DNA from: Gordionus sp. m RMFG-2023
Taxonomy: Eukaryota; Nematomorpha; Gordioida; Chordodea; Parachordodidae
Length of the DNA stretch: 64,000 nucleotides
Assembly: GCF_954871325.1 (NCBI RefSeq)
Contig: NC_088775.1
Location: 73,881,561-73,945,560, forward strand
Reading direction: 5' to 3'
In this document: positions 49,901 to 55,439 of the stretch, piece by piece
Layout: every line of letters starts with the position of its first letter
How positions within the stretch are numbered: the stretch's first letter is position 1
The notes under the pieces: model-generated
What the model was told of the DNA's origin: nothing
The model's database searches: none
The model's input: only the letters and a program-made list of their open reading frames with translations
Made by a program: the position numbers and the translations under genes

Positions 49901-51143
49901 TATACCAAAACATTCTTTGTGTAATATTATTTATTTTTGCACAAAAAAATTGAGTAAAAATTGAATTTCGAAATTAACTAGATTTAGAATTCAATATGAT
50001 AATATTAAACTTCTGGTTGTTGGGGTAAAGAATTTGAAGGAGACCAAACTTGCAACAAAGGAACATAAGTTTTTTTTCTTTTACTTTTTAATATAACAAG
50101 TAAATATAATTTATTAATAAAAATATTTTAAAGATTGAAAATCAATTATTTTTCAATTATTGGTAAAAAAAATTACTAAGAAATCTAAACATTATGCAAA
50201 ATTGTTTTGAAACCTCATGTATGATTCAATTTTTGCAAACAATTTTTTCATTTCACTTTCTTTTTTGTGCTTAAATTCTTTTCCAATCTATGATATAGCA
50301 TCCTTTATTGTTATAAATATAAATATAGTCAACTAACCAATGGTAGAGAAGCTAATATTGTATATACATACCAGTCAGCTCTTACCTAATAAACTTATTC
50401 AATCATATGGAATTATTATGTAAAACCTGAGGATTTCCCTCTTCAGAAATAACATCCAAAAAATTTTCAAATAGATTTAAAATTGAATTTAATATCAAAA
50501 CATTTGCATTTACTAAATCTGCCAGGAAACAGACCTAAATATATTTATAACATGTAAAAATTAAATGTTAGGATAAACTATATTCAATGATGAATCAAAA
50601 TCACAATTTCTCAAATTTTCTTTTAGCTTTTTAACAAGTGCTTCCACAATCTAACAAAAGTTAATATTGAAGTTTTTAACAAAATAATATTACTTCTCCT
50701 CCAGCATCACTATTTTTGGCATTCAATAAACCAACTAAAGTTGAATAAATACATAATTTTTCAGGACTCTTAACAACACTAAAATCAATATTATAATTTG
50801 GAAAAATAATATATTACCAGTGGCATAATATATTGATTATTTTTGTTTTAAAAGATGAAAAATCAGCATCTAAAACACGAGCTAATCCTTCAATTTTACT
50901 TTCCAGGGACGATGATGTCTACAAAATATATATATAATTAATTATCGTCAAGTGTAAACTTTTTCTCCAACCCTTGTAATAAGAGATTCAAGCCTTTTTT
51001 CAATTTCAGCAACATCTGATGGTCTCATTTTCTTTTTGTTATAATCTTTTATACTTTATATAAGGCATTAACCCAAAATATTATAATAAACCTTTTTCAT
51101 CGCTTTCAGAATTATCGTGTTTTCTTGTTCTAAAAGTTGACAT
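25704..51143 (-). CDS. NCBP1: Nuclear cap-binding protein subunit 1 (CBP80), 22 exons
   Basis: CBP80 forms the nuclear cap-binding complex with CBP20 on the m7G cap and links capped transcripts to splicing, export and the pioneer round of translation. Exons on the minus strand: 51143-51092, 51045-50960, 50918-50818, 50778-50694, 50650-50579, 50534-50427, 50385-50338, 50287-50214, 50077-50011, 48041-47706, 39033-38936, 38603-38540, 35966-35856, 34947-34883, 33524-33387, 33331-33204, 32992-32768, 29203-29146, 29091-29007, 28865-28635, 26839-26693, 25937-25704. Total 2613 nt, 870 residues, every junction GT-AG with agreeing phases. The order matches animal CBP80 from VGEKTSSSLES to FKQFKALTS. 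The protein is longer than human NCBP1 (790), mostly through linkers. All three MIF4G-like helical regions are represented. Exons 17-18 are the least certain. Most long introns carry transposons. Confidence 0.93.
26003..26221. mobile_element. Short MITE in NCBP1 intron 21
   Basis: Begins GGTGTCACTAG and ends CTAGTGACGC, so GTCACTAG forms the inverted terminus. It contains GGGGCTCGAGCCCC (palindrome) near the right end and repeated AAAATTACCTTCTTTTTTA blocks inside. Related termini occur at 14761 and 58985. Confidence 0.55.
26693..26839 (-). CDS. NCBP1: NCBP1 exon 21
   Basis: 147 nt, 49 codons, phase 0. An acidic start ([12 protein letters not shown]), then the coiled-coil [20 protein letters not shown], matching human IERLQEKVESAQSEQKNLFL. 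Acceptor AATTTAG, donor CAA/GTAAAT. Confidence 0.92.
26915..28325. mobile_element. TIR element in NCBP1 intron 20
   Basis: The left end (TATGTGCCGGCTTGTC..GGTTATGCC..GGCCGCCGT) and right end read inward (CATGAGCGCCGACGAAAC..GGCATACC..AGCCGCCGT) are diverged inverted repeats of about 45 bp with CGGCG motifs. The body holds the ORF at 27690-28112. Superfamily not recognised and target duplication not certain. Confidence 0.5.
27690..28112 (-). CDS. Unassigned 140-codon ORF inside an intronic TIR element
   Basis: An unusually long open frame for this base composition, from MCKIILSKF to [10 protein letters not shown]. It has a motif-like core [18 protein letters not shown], then [19 protein letters not shown]. 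Downstream (27685-27560) another frame reads [17 protein letters not shown], so a longer coding unit may have decayed or be spliced. I do not recognise a family. Its position between inverted repeats suggests a transposase fragment, but a captured host fragment is possible. Confidence 0.35.
   Translation of the reverse strand: MCKIILSKFLGHNDNLLEFNSAVEINSFTGFVSCLNKKNFLASIERLGSSPFFSLNLEHPYLVNGVFQEECGILVLSHLRLLKLFMSMLNHIVDMATKLNYCKPPSAAKAISIDQKDRGRSCSCLIKMGISILNNISIFL
28635..28865 (-). CDS. NCBP1: NCBP1 exon 20
   Basis: 231 nt, 77 codons. It reads [36 protein letters not shown] and a Lys-rich helix to GDFEK, against human DKMIRTQIVDCAAVANWIFS and DFTRLFVWEI. Acceptor ATTTTTAG, donor AAG/GTTATT. 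Confidence 0.94.
29007..29203 (-). CDS. NCBP1: NCBP1 exons 18 and 19
   Basis: Exon 19 (29091-29007) reads [17 protein letters not shown] and [11 protein letters not shown], colinear with human VFKTLAESDEGKLHVLR and MFEVWRNHPQ. Exon 18 (29203-29146, 58 nt) is inferred from acceptor TTTTTCAG, a weak donor CT/GTCTGC and phase agreement on both sides. Its residues ([14 protein letters not shown]) are only faintly like the family, so it is provisional. A longer open frame across this region is out of phase with the protein. Confidence 0.72.
29421..29835. mobile_element. hAT-type MITE with TSD ATGGCTAT
   Basis: 415 bp. The termini are perfect 14-bp inverted repeats (CAGAGACCTTCATG / CATGAAGGTCTCTG), flanked by the 8-bp duplication ATGGCTAT (29413-29420 and 29836-29843). 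GGGCC-rich subterminal blocks. Lies in NCBP1 intron 17. Confidence 0.9.
30977..31658. mobile_element. hAT-type MITE with TSD GTATGAAA
   Basis: 682 bp, ends TAGGGCAGTGCC and TAGGGCTGTGCC (read inward), flanked by perfect GTATGAAA copies at 30969-30976 and 31659-31666. Subterminal CCGATCCGATAT repeats resemble those of the neighbouring MITE, so the two are related families. NCBP1 intron 17. Confidence 0.9.
31701..32375. mobile_element. hAT-type MITE, complete copy
   Basis: 675 bp with 16-bp inverted ends TAGGGGTGTAACGATA / TAGGGATGTAACGATA (one mismatch) and ATCGGCCGAT-rich subterminal regions. The flanking 8-mers (AATAAAAT, ATAAGGAT) agree only partly, so the duplication has decayed or the ends are off by a base. 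A truncated inverted copy lies at 1431-1866. Confidence 0.75.
32768..32992 (-). CDS. NCBP1: NCBP1 exon 17
   Basis: 225 nt with donor GAAG/GTTTTG, which is the choice that keeps the downstream phase. It reads [20 protein letters not shown] and NNIINVLQS, matching the helix that is GHSVALCLAVAFKSKATNDE in human, then a diverged stretch without clear counterpart. An alternative donor (GAA/GTGAAT at 32787) would break the phase. Confidence 0.8.
33204..33524 (-). CDS. NCBP1: NCBP1 exons 15 and 16
   Basis: Exon 15 (33524-33387) reads [20 protein letters not shown], the best conserved block of CBP80, then [13 protein letters not shown] 55-nt intron follows. Exon 16 (33331-33204) reads [15 protein letters not shown] and ends [12 protein letters not shown]. 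The split Arg codon across the junction matches human KCMRLSYHQRIL. Confidence 0.93.
34168..34269. repeat. 21-bp imperfect inverted repeat
   Basis: AGTTAGAGTGAATTTGTGGTG at 34168-34188 and its reverse complement at 34249-34269 with two mismatches, loop 60 bp. May be a miniature element in NCBP1 intron 14. Confidence 0.5.
34883..34947 (-). CDS. NCBP1: NCBP1 exon 14
   Basis: 65 nt. [20 protein letters not shown] followed by an Asp and a split Arg codon. Matches human LAQATEMLYMRLDTMNTTC. Acceptor TTTTTTTAG, donor CG/GTTTGT. Confidence 0.92.
35041..35333. mobile_element. hAT-type MITE (GGCCC class)
   Basis: 293 bp. It begins CAGAGATGTGTAGGCCC and ends, read inward, CAAAGACCTGCTTAGG. Flanking 8-mers GTATAAGT and GTATTCGT agree at 6 of 8. 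Internal GGCCTGG / CCAGGCC blocks. NCBP1 intron 13. Confidence 0.6.
35856..35966 (-). CDS. NCBP1: NCBP1 exon 13
   Basis: 111 nt, 37 codons, phase 0 on both sides. It reads [19 protein letters not shown] and [18 protein letters not shown], against human FAELFQLPAPPHIDVMY and [15 protein letters not shown]. Donor GTG/GTAATA. Confidence 0.93.
36235..38150 (+). mobile_element. LINE (non-LTR retrotransposon) fragment
   Basis: Decayed, 5'-truncated LINE in NCBP1 intron 12. Plus-strand blocks follow the order of a non-LTR polymerase. A linker region has [16 protein letters not shown] (36334), then the reverse transcriptase block DVGLHQGS (37.17 kb), [13 protein letters not shown] (37.2 kb) and ILYANGK where the YADD box lies (37.27 kb). 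A C-terminal region follows with [19 protein letters not shown] (37.6 kb), [12 protein letters not shown] (37.83 kb) and [14 protein letters not shown] (37.92 kb). Many stops and frame changes; the catalytic Asp pair is lost (YANG). The C-terminal order resembles LINEs common in marine invertebrates, but I do not assign a clade. Confidence 0.75.
38540..38603 (-). CDS. NCBP1: NCBP1 exon 12
   Basis: 64 nt, too short to be seen as an ORF. With two bases from exon 11 it reads [20 protein letters not shown], almost the same as the human [20 protein letters not shown]. Flanked by TTAATCAG and GAA/GTACTA. Confidence 0.92.
38936..39033 (-). CDS. NCBP1: NCBP1 exon 11
   Basis: 98 nt, acceptor CACTCAG, donor TG/GTATAT. 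It reads [18 protein letters not shown] and [14 protein letters not shown], matching GSHSVERFVIEENLHCIIK. Joined to exon 10 it gives DIPEGYNWP against human DDPEGPVMP. Confidence 0.9.
39034..40300. other. Left part of NCBP1 intron 10, no gene seen
   Basis: AT-rich intron sequence. A 47-codon plus-strand ORF at 39718-39861 (starts [12 protein letters not shown]) was seen but has no recognisable relation. It might be the start of the hAT-1 copy that follows. Confidence 0.4.
40682..41056. mobile_element. hAT-type MITE (GGCCC class) inside hAT-1 copy b
   Basis: A block with GGGTTCGGGCTG, TCGGGCCTGATGGG and GGGCTGGGCTGG motifs separates two parts of the hAT-1 transposase. Outer ends (AGATCTGCAAAAGTAGACCC and TTAGCATTGGGCC) are poorly matched, so limits are approximate. 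Confidence 0.45.
41308..41700. repeat. GGGTCG minisatellite, left arm
   Basis: Roughly ten units of about 32-40 bp built on CGACCCAAA..TTTGGGTCG followed by TTTTTTCGACTC. Units are themselves partly palindromic. All three plus-strand frames stay open here, producing repetitive peptides ([13 protein letters not shown]) that are composition artefacts. Confidence 0.8.
41885..42600. repeat. 119-bp tandem repeats, left arm
   Basis: Five close units with GACAATTGTC starting at 42004, 42124, 42243, 42362 and 42481, plus diverged edge units. Each contains TGACAATTGTCA, TATTTTTGAACTTTTT, AAAGGAAATAGCTAAAAATA and AGTGAGGATGTATCATAGAT. Confidence 0.85.
43653..43829 (+). pseudogene. hAT transposase C-terminal block in foldback centre
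   Basis: An open 58-codon frame [20 protein letters not shown], then [13 protein letters not shown] and [12 protein letters not shown]. This is the hAT dimerisation region (family pattern ATSVASERVFS..LSPE....LCLNSW). It has no stop within it, unlike the decayed hAT-1 host copy, which suggests the foldback is younger. The remainder of a transposase is absent, so the element cannot move by itself. Confidence 0.75.
44810..45990. repeat. 119-bp tandem repeats, right arm
   Basis: Inverted counterpart of the left array with nine units (GACAATTGTC near 44917, 45033, 45151, 45270, 45386, 45505, 45624, 45743 and 45862). The extra units make this arm longer than the left. Confidence 0.85.
46190..46735. 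repeat. GGGTCG minisatellite, right arm
   Basis: Inverted counterpart of 41308-41700, with additional ACTTCAAGTTTGAGTC units. The terminal 50 bp differ from the left end beyond the first 12 bp. Confidence 0.8.
47539..47617. repeat. 31-bp direct repeat, 2.5 copies
   Basis: Units start at 47539, 47570 and 47601 (GTATCTAGATACATCTCCTT, then TTTATGAGATT). Each carries the palindrome GTATCTAGATAC or a one-base variant. Confidence 0.65.
47706..48041 (-). CDS. NCBP1: NCBP1 exon 10
   Basis: 112 codons, phase 0 at both ends (acceptor TTTATAAAG, donor GAG/GTTAAT). It reads [11 protein letters not shown], then about 40 residues rich in Ser, Asp and Asn ([11 protein letters not shown]), then [16 protein letters not shown] and FEQIDIPE. 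The outer parts match the CBP80 LWAQIQKLKK and FDSILCEALQHNLP blocks. The acidic insert is longer than in human. It is the largest exon and stands alone between a 2.0-kb and an 8.7-kb intron. Confidence 0.92.
48290..49760 (-). mobile_element. Gypsy A-family fragment in NCBP1 intron 9
   Basis: Decayed fossil copy colinear with about 8.8-10.08 kb of Gypsy A: gag with an Asn-rich linker and part of the zinc-knuckle region, and a protease segment. It is interrupted by a MITE (48463-48857). No LTRs seen. Clearly older than Gypsy A; broken in many places. Confidence 0.7.
48463..48857. mobile_element. hAT-type MITE with TSD ATTCCAAT
   Basis: 395 bp. Termini TAGAGGTC / GACCTCTA, continuing with GCAATGGGTG-like motifs. 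Perfect 8-bp duplication ATTCCAAT at 48455-48462 and 48858-48865. The flanks join into contiguous Gypsy protease-region sequence. A related single end lies at 53806. Confidence 0.9.
50011..51143 (-). CDS. NCBP1: NCBP1 exons 1-9 (MIF4G domain 1)
   Basis: A compact 5' cluster with introns of 37-52 nt except the one before exon 9 (136 nt). Exon 1 gives the basic start [17 protein letters not shown]. Later exons read [102 protein letters not shown] and [14 protein letters not shown]. Each aligns with the corresponding human block ([55 protein letters not shown]) as remembered. The basic N-terminus may hold the nuclear localisation signal. Confidence 0.93.
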
Positions 51144-51210
51144 GTTTTATAAGATAATATGACACGTACTATAAAATGGCTTATTAGCACCTGCCAAAAT
51201 TGTTAAAGAC
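51144..51210 (-). promoter_or_regulatory. Presumed NCBP1 5' UTR and core promoter
   Basis: Only 67 bp separate the NCBP1 ATG from the telomere-like array. No clear TATA box in a usual position, though TTATAGTA and ATTATCTTATAAAAC are present. Extent of the UTR unknown. Confidence 0.35.
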
Positions 51211-51294
51211 TTAGGGTTAGGAATAGGGTTAGGGATATGGTTAGGGATAGGGATAGGGATAGGGATAGGGATAGGGTTAGGGATAGGGTTAGAG
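51211..51294. repeat. Interstitial telomere-like array
   Basis: TTAGGGTTAGG, then mixed GGGATA and GGGTTA hexamers, about 14 units in 84 bp. GGGATA is a variant of the animal telomere unit TTAGGG. In the direction of NCBP1 transcription the strand is C-rich (CCCTAA, CCCTAT). hAT-3 is inserted at its right edge. Confidence 0.85.
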
Positions 51295-53735
51295 CAGTGA
51301 CCCCTACACTTTTTGAGGGATAGAAGCAGAATACCCCCCTAAAGTACCCCCCCCCCATTGTAAATTATTTTTTGACACCAATAAATTTCAAAAATAATTT
51401 TTATTGCATCAATATTTATTATAATATAAATATAATGTAAAAAATATATGCTTTAAAAATATTATTTTTAAATTAATAATTTAGATAAATTAGGGGAAGA
51501 GAAAGCAAAAGAATTTATAATTTCATCAATATTTAATTGTTTAAATAAATTATTTTCCATTGATAAAATGGTTAAATTATTAAGAAATGGATCTTTCATG
51601 ACACTACGAAGTCTTGTTTTAATTTTACTCATGACCCTTTCGGCAGTACATGATGTAGTAGGAATAGTTAATAAATATTTATATAAAATTGTTAAATTTG
51701 GGAAAGCAGAAAAATTTATAAGCAGACGATAAGGTAAAATAAATGAATAGTTTCTCCAGTCTGAATCATTCATCTCAGAATTATTATCATCATCAGAAGA
51801 AGCTAAATAATGTATTAGTAAAAATATCTTAATTAAATAAATTTACAATTCTCAGAATCTGACAAATCTTCTTTAACCTCTAGGTCACGAGTAATAATTA
51901 CGTCCCCCGTTTTAGCCATTTTATAAATATTTCTAAACATCAACATTTCCTCAAAAACTTGACTTGTATTTAATTGATAAAATTCACAGATATCCTTGAT
52001 ATCATCTTTAACAATTGCCTTTTCCGCCATTCCCTTTGGGGTAAAAAATGATGTTTGACTCAAAAATTTTATCGATTCATCGTTAAATCTTTCACTAAAC
52101 TGCATATCAAGTGCAGCATAAAACACACTGATTTTAAAGCTAAAATAAAATATTATATTTAATGATGAAAGTATATATATACCTCTCCTTTTTGGATTGT
52201 AATGTTTGAAGTCTTAAAATTTCAAAATCAAAAGGTAAATTTCTCTTCTTTATAAAATCTTGGGCCTTTGAAAAGACATCCAAAAATTCAGTGTTATTAT
52301 CAATTTTAGGATTGTAAAATAATAAAAGATAATAATTTAAATTATACTTCTCATATTAATCAGGCAATCTTTTGCCAATTGAATTTGATTTATTGCAAAC
52401 CCTATATCCTTCGAAATGGTTTGCAATTTTGTACAAGCCAAGCTTGTTATCAACAATATTTTATCCAAAACACATAGTGATAAAATAAAATAAAATTTTT
52501 CTATTCTATAGACTATAGCACTAGCCATAGTGGAAGTGGCAGGATCTTCAGAATCCTTTAAATTTGCCAAAGCTGCCCTCAAAGCATCATAAAGTTGAAA
52601 AAAATTTACAATCGCCTTATATGATGTTAGCCAGCGTCTATAAATATAAAATAAACATTATATATCAAAACAATTAAGATAATATTACCGAGTGGTATTC
52701 TTGATGCGTAAAAATCTATGTGATTTTGTCAGTAAATCACTCTGACATGTTTTGAGCACTTCATATCTTTTAACATCATTAAAATATACGTAAATTTAGT
52801 CTAATATTCCCAAGACATTTCGCAGCTCTTTTACTGATTGGCATAATTGAACAACTATTAAATTTAATCGATGACAATAGCACCAAATAAAAGCTGCCTT
52901 TGGCTCCTCCGCTCTAATCAAAGCCTGCACTCCATTAATTCTTCCACTCATGTTTGAGGTGCCATCATAGCTTTGCCCACTAGGAATTCGAGGGGTAGAT
53001 ATATGGAGCCAAGCTTGGATATTATATTCTTTTTAATATCGAGGCCCGTTGTATTTCCCGTACAATAAATGTCTAATCAGCCTTTCAACGGGCTTAGGTG
53101 TCTCACTATTTCCAATATATCTCACTATCAAAGCTATTGCTTCTGATTTCGATACATCATATGTGCCATCAACTATAATTGAATAGCACCTGTTGAATTC
53201 AGTCTCCTTTTGAATTTTTTTTATAACCATATTTTTCATGGTTTCAATAAGAATATTTATGTTATTATATAATAACAGATTTGAATATAATTTAGATTTT
53301 AATCCCTTAATTTTTTTCTCACTTCTTCTTTCTTCATTATCTTGTATATACATTTTAAGAACAGGCTAGAATCTGCAATAAGTTTAATAAGGCTCATCAT
53401 ATTGCCATCTTAATTTTTAATCAAGCATTTATATTTTTTTTGGTTAATATTTTTGGGCATATTTTGACAATGATCTAGAAATTATAAATGATTATATATA
53501 AGATTAAATATTTAAATTTTTACTATTCCCTTTGATAAAATTTTAATTTTGCGCCAAATCTTGAAAGTGGAAAAATAATTTTATGATAAGAAATATCGGA
53601 TAACAAACTAATTTGCTAAACATCGACCATAAAAATTTTTAAAAAAATAAATAAAAAATTTAAAAAAAAAGTACCCCCATAGAAATTTATAGAAGCAGTT
53701 GCTTCGGACCCCCCCCCCCGTTGTAGGGGTCACTG
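51295..53735 (-). mobile_element. hAT-3 DNA transposon, full-length structure
   Basis: 2441 bp with perfect 14-bp inverted ends CAGTGACCCCTACA and a perfect 8-bp duplication GGTTAGAG (51287-51294 and 53736-53743). C/G runs (CCCCCCCCCC) follow the ends on both sides. Encodes a DUF4371-type hAT transposase on the minus strand. The intact ends and duplication suggest a fairly recent insertion. Confidence 0.92.
51468..53353 (-). CDS. hAT transposase (DUF4371 / ZMYM-type), multi-exon or decayed
   Basis: DDE/RNase H-like transposase. 53353-53033 reads SIIVDGTYDVSKSEAIAL, with the first catalytic Asp. About 52.98-52.8 kb reads YDGTSNMSGRINGVQAL and IWCYCHRLNLIVVQLC. After an acceptor TATTTATAG at 52637 the frame RRWLTSYKAIVNFF continues into 52582-52337. 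52126-51833 holds SERFNDESIKFLSQTSFF. 51773-51468 holds PNLTILYKYLLTIPTTSC, then TAERVMSKIKTRLRS and NNLTILSMENNL (dimerisation region). The gaps look like short introns plus at least one frame change near 53.03 kb. An N-terminal zinc finger is not visible. Similar proteins in animals are annotated as ZMYM or 52 kDa repressor-like. Activity uncertain. Confidence 0.7.
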
Positions 53736-53805
53736 GGTTAGAGTTATACTAGTAGGTATCAATCAAGTCGTACTTTATATGTCTAGAAATAACAAAGGCT
53801 GTGAA

Positions 53806-53975
53806 CTAGATATCTGCAATGGGCTGGTTTTTTATCCCACCCGCCCGATAATTTAAAATATTTAATCCGCTCGCCCACCTGTAGCTATTTTCTAAAAAAA
53901 GGCTCGCCCGGTCGCCCACCTCTTAGTCTCAATAATTTATATCCACACCCTACCATATAAAATATTATTTGATCT
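53806..53975. mobile_element. Single end of the TAGAGGTC MITE family
   Basis: TAGATATCTGCAATGGGCTG with following CCCACCCGCCCG and GCCCACC blocks matches the terminal design of the MITE at 48463-48857. The second terminus was not found. Confidence 0.4.
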
Positions 53976-54015
53976 TTTTTTGTAAAATCTAATTATCCTC
54001 GATATATAAATAAGC

Positions 54016-54400
54016 CCTAACTCAGTGATACGGCGAAGGCCGGGTTTTTTTTTAAAAAATGATTTAGGTAGGAATTAAATCCTCCATGAACCCACGGTGC
54101 GGTATGCCATTTCATTTTTGTTAGATGTTTTGTGTGTCTTTAACTTAGGACTAAACTCCTCCTAATTTAGTGGTGCGGCTAAGGCCGTTCGTATTTGACA
54201 TTTTAATTTAATAAGGACGTCGCCCTGAATCAGCGGTACGGCGAAGGCCGTTTTTTTACATGATTAGATAGGAATTAAATCCGCTCTAATTCAGAAATGC
54301 AGCGGATGCCGTTCTTTTTTTCGTTTGTTTAATAAAGATTATTTAGGCCTTACATCCGCCTGATCCAGCGGTGCAGCGAGAGCAGTAATTAAGCGGGGAG
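54016..54400. repeat. Six diverged tandem units with GGTGCGGCGAAGGCCG core
   Basis: Units begin near 54017, 54089, 54157, 54223, 54284 and 54360. Each has CT(A/G)A.TCAG followed by CGGTGCGGCGAAGGCCG (or a variant) and a T-rich tail ending GGAATTAAATCC. Period is about 61-76 bp. GC content of the core is far above its surroundings. Unknown origin. Confidence 0.7.
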
Positions 54401-55439
54401 GAGTGTTGTGATTTATTACAATATCTTGTTATGGAATTTTCTTCACTTAAAAAACTTTTCTAATTCTACTACTTTCAAAGCCTTTTAATTATTTGTCATT
54501 TTGTCCCCTTTGTCCATTAATATTCTTTACTTTGTTTTTCTCAAATTGGTAAATTATAAATTTAGTTTCAACTATTTTAGATTTCAAACACGTTCTTTAT
54601 AGAAACCTTTTAGCATTTCTAAATCCCCGAGTTGCTGAAATTTCCAATATTTTTCTACCTAATCTTGATAGCTTTAGTCAGCATCCACAATATCGGGGAG
54701 TGGGCAGTTTGCATTCAATTATTTTTAAGGGGGTAGGGTATGGGCATTTAAGATATATAGGCTAGAGGTTGAATTAATTTTTTGAGGGTAATTTGTTAAA
54801 TTTTTAGATGAAATAAGTCAAAATAATAATATTGCTATGTTGAATCTATTATTAAAGATAAGCGAAAATAAAACTGGCTAGTTAACAAGGTCTTTTTCGT
54901 TACTAGACCTATTGGTAACCAAGAAAATTCTATGATTTAACAAAATAATGTCAGTGACATAAATACTATATTATATCAAATAATAGACCCGAAGATTTAT
55001 TTCTATGAATTCATTATTTTTTACTCCTGCTCTTAATATTTTAGGTTATATCTTATTTAGGTATTTTGCCAATATCTAATGCAATTTTTTCTTTATTTTA
55101 AGGGTGGCAATCTCTTAACAAATCCTTATGATTTACCAGTTTTTATCTACTCATAAGGATCCTATTACAAGTTTGTATTTTTACATTATATATAACTATA
55201 TGTAATATCAAACGACAATCAAATAATGTTATAATTCGTTAATAATCGGCCACCAAACATTCTCTTGGGCAAATAATTTTCAAATTAATACCAATGTTTA
55301 CAAATATATATTTATAATAGTAAACAATGGTATTAATTTGATAGATAGAAATTTAATTACCAAATTAAATTTAATAATAATAAATAAATATAATACAGTT
55401 AATGAGGTTTGGTGGAATAATATTGAAAAAAATTTAATC
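54401..55439. other. Spacer, nothing recognised
   Basis: AT-rich, many stops, no repeat or exon seen. It may include the missing 5' part of Gypsy D in unrecognisable form. Confidence 0.4.

Noticed and set aside
51211-51294. True chromosome end
   Set aside because: Array is only 84 bp, mixed in unit, and flanked on both sides by unique and transposon DNA.
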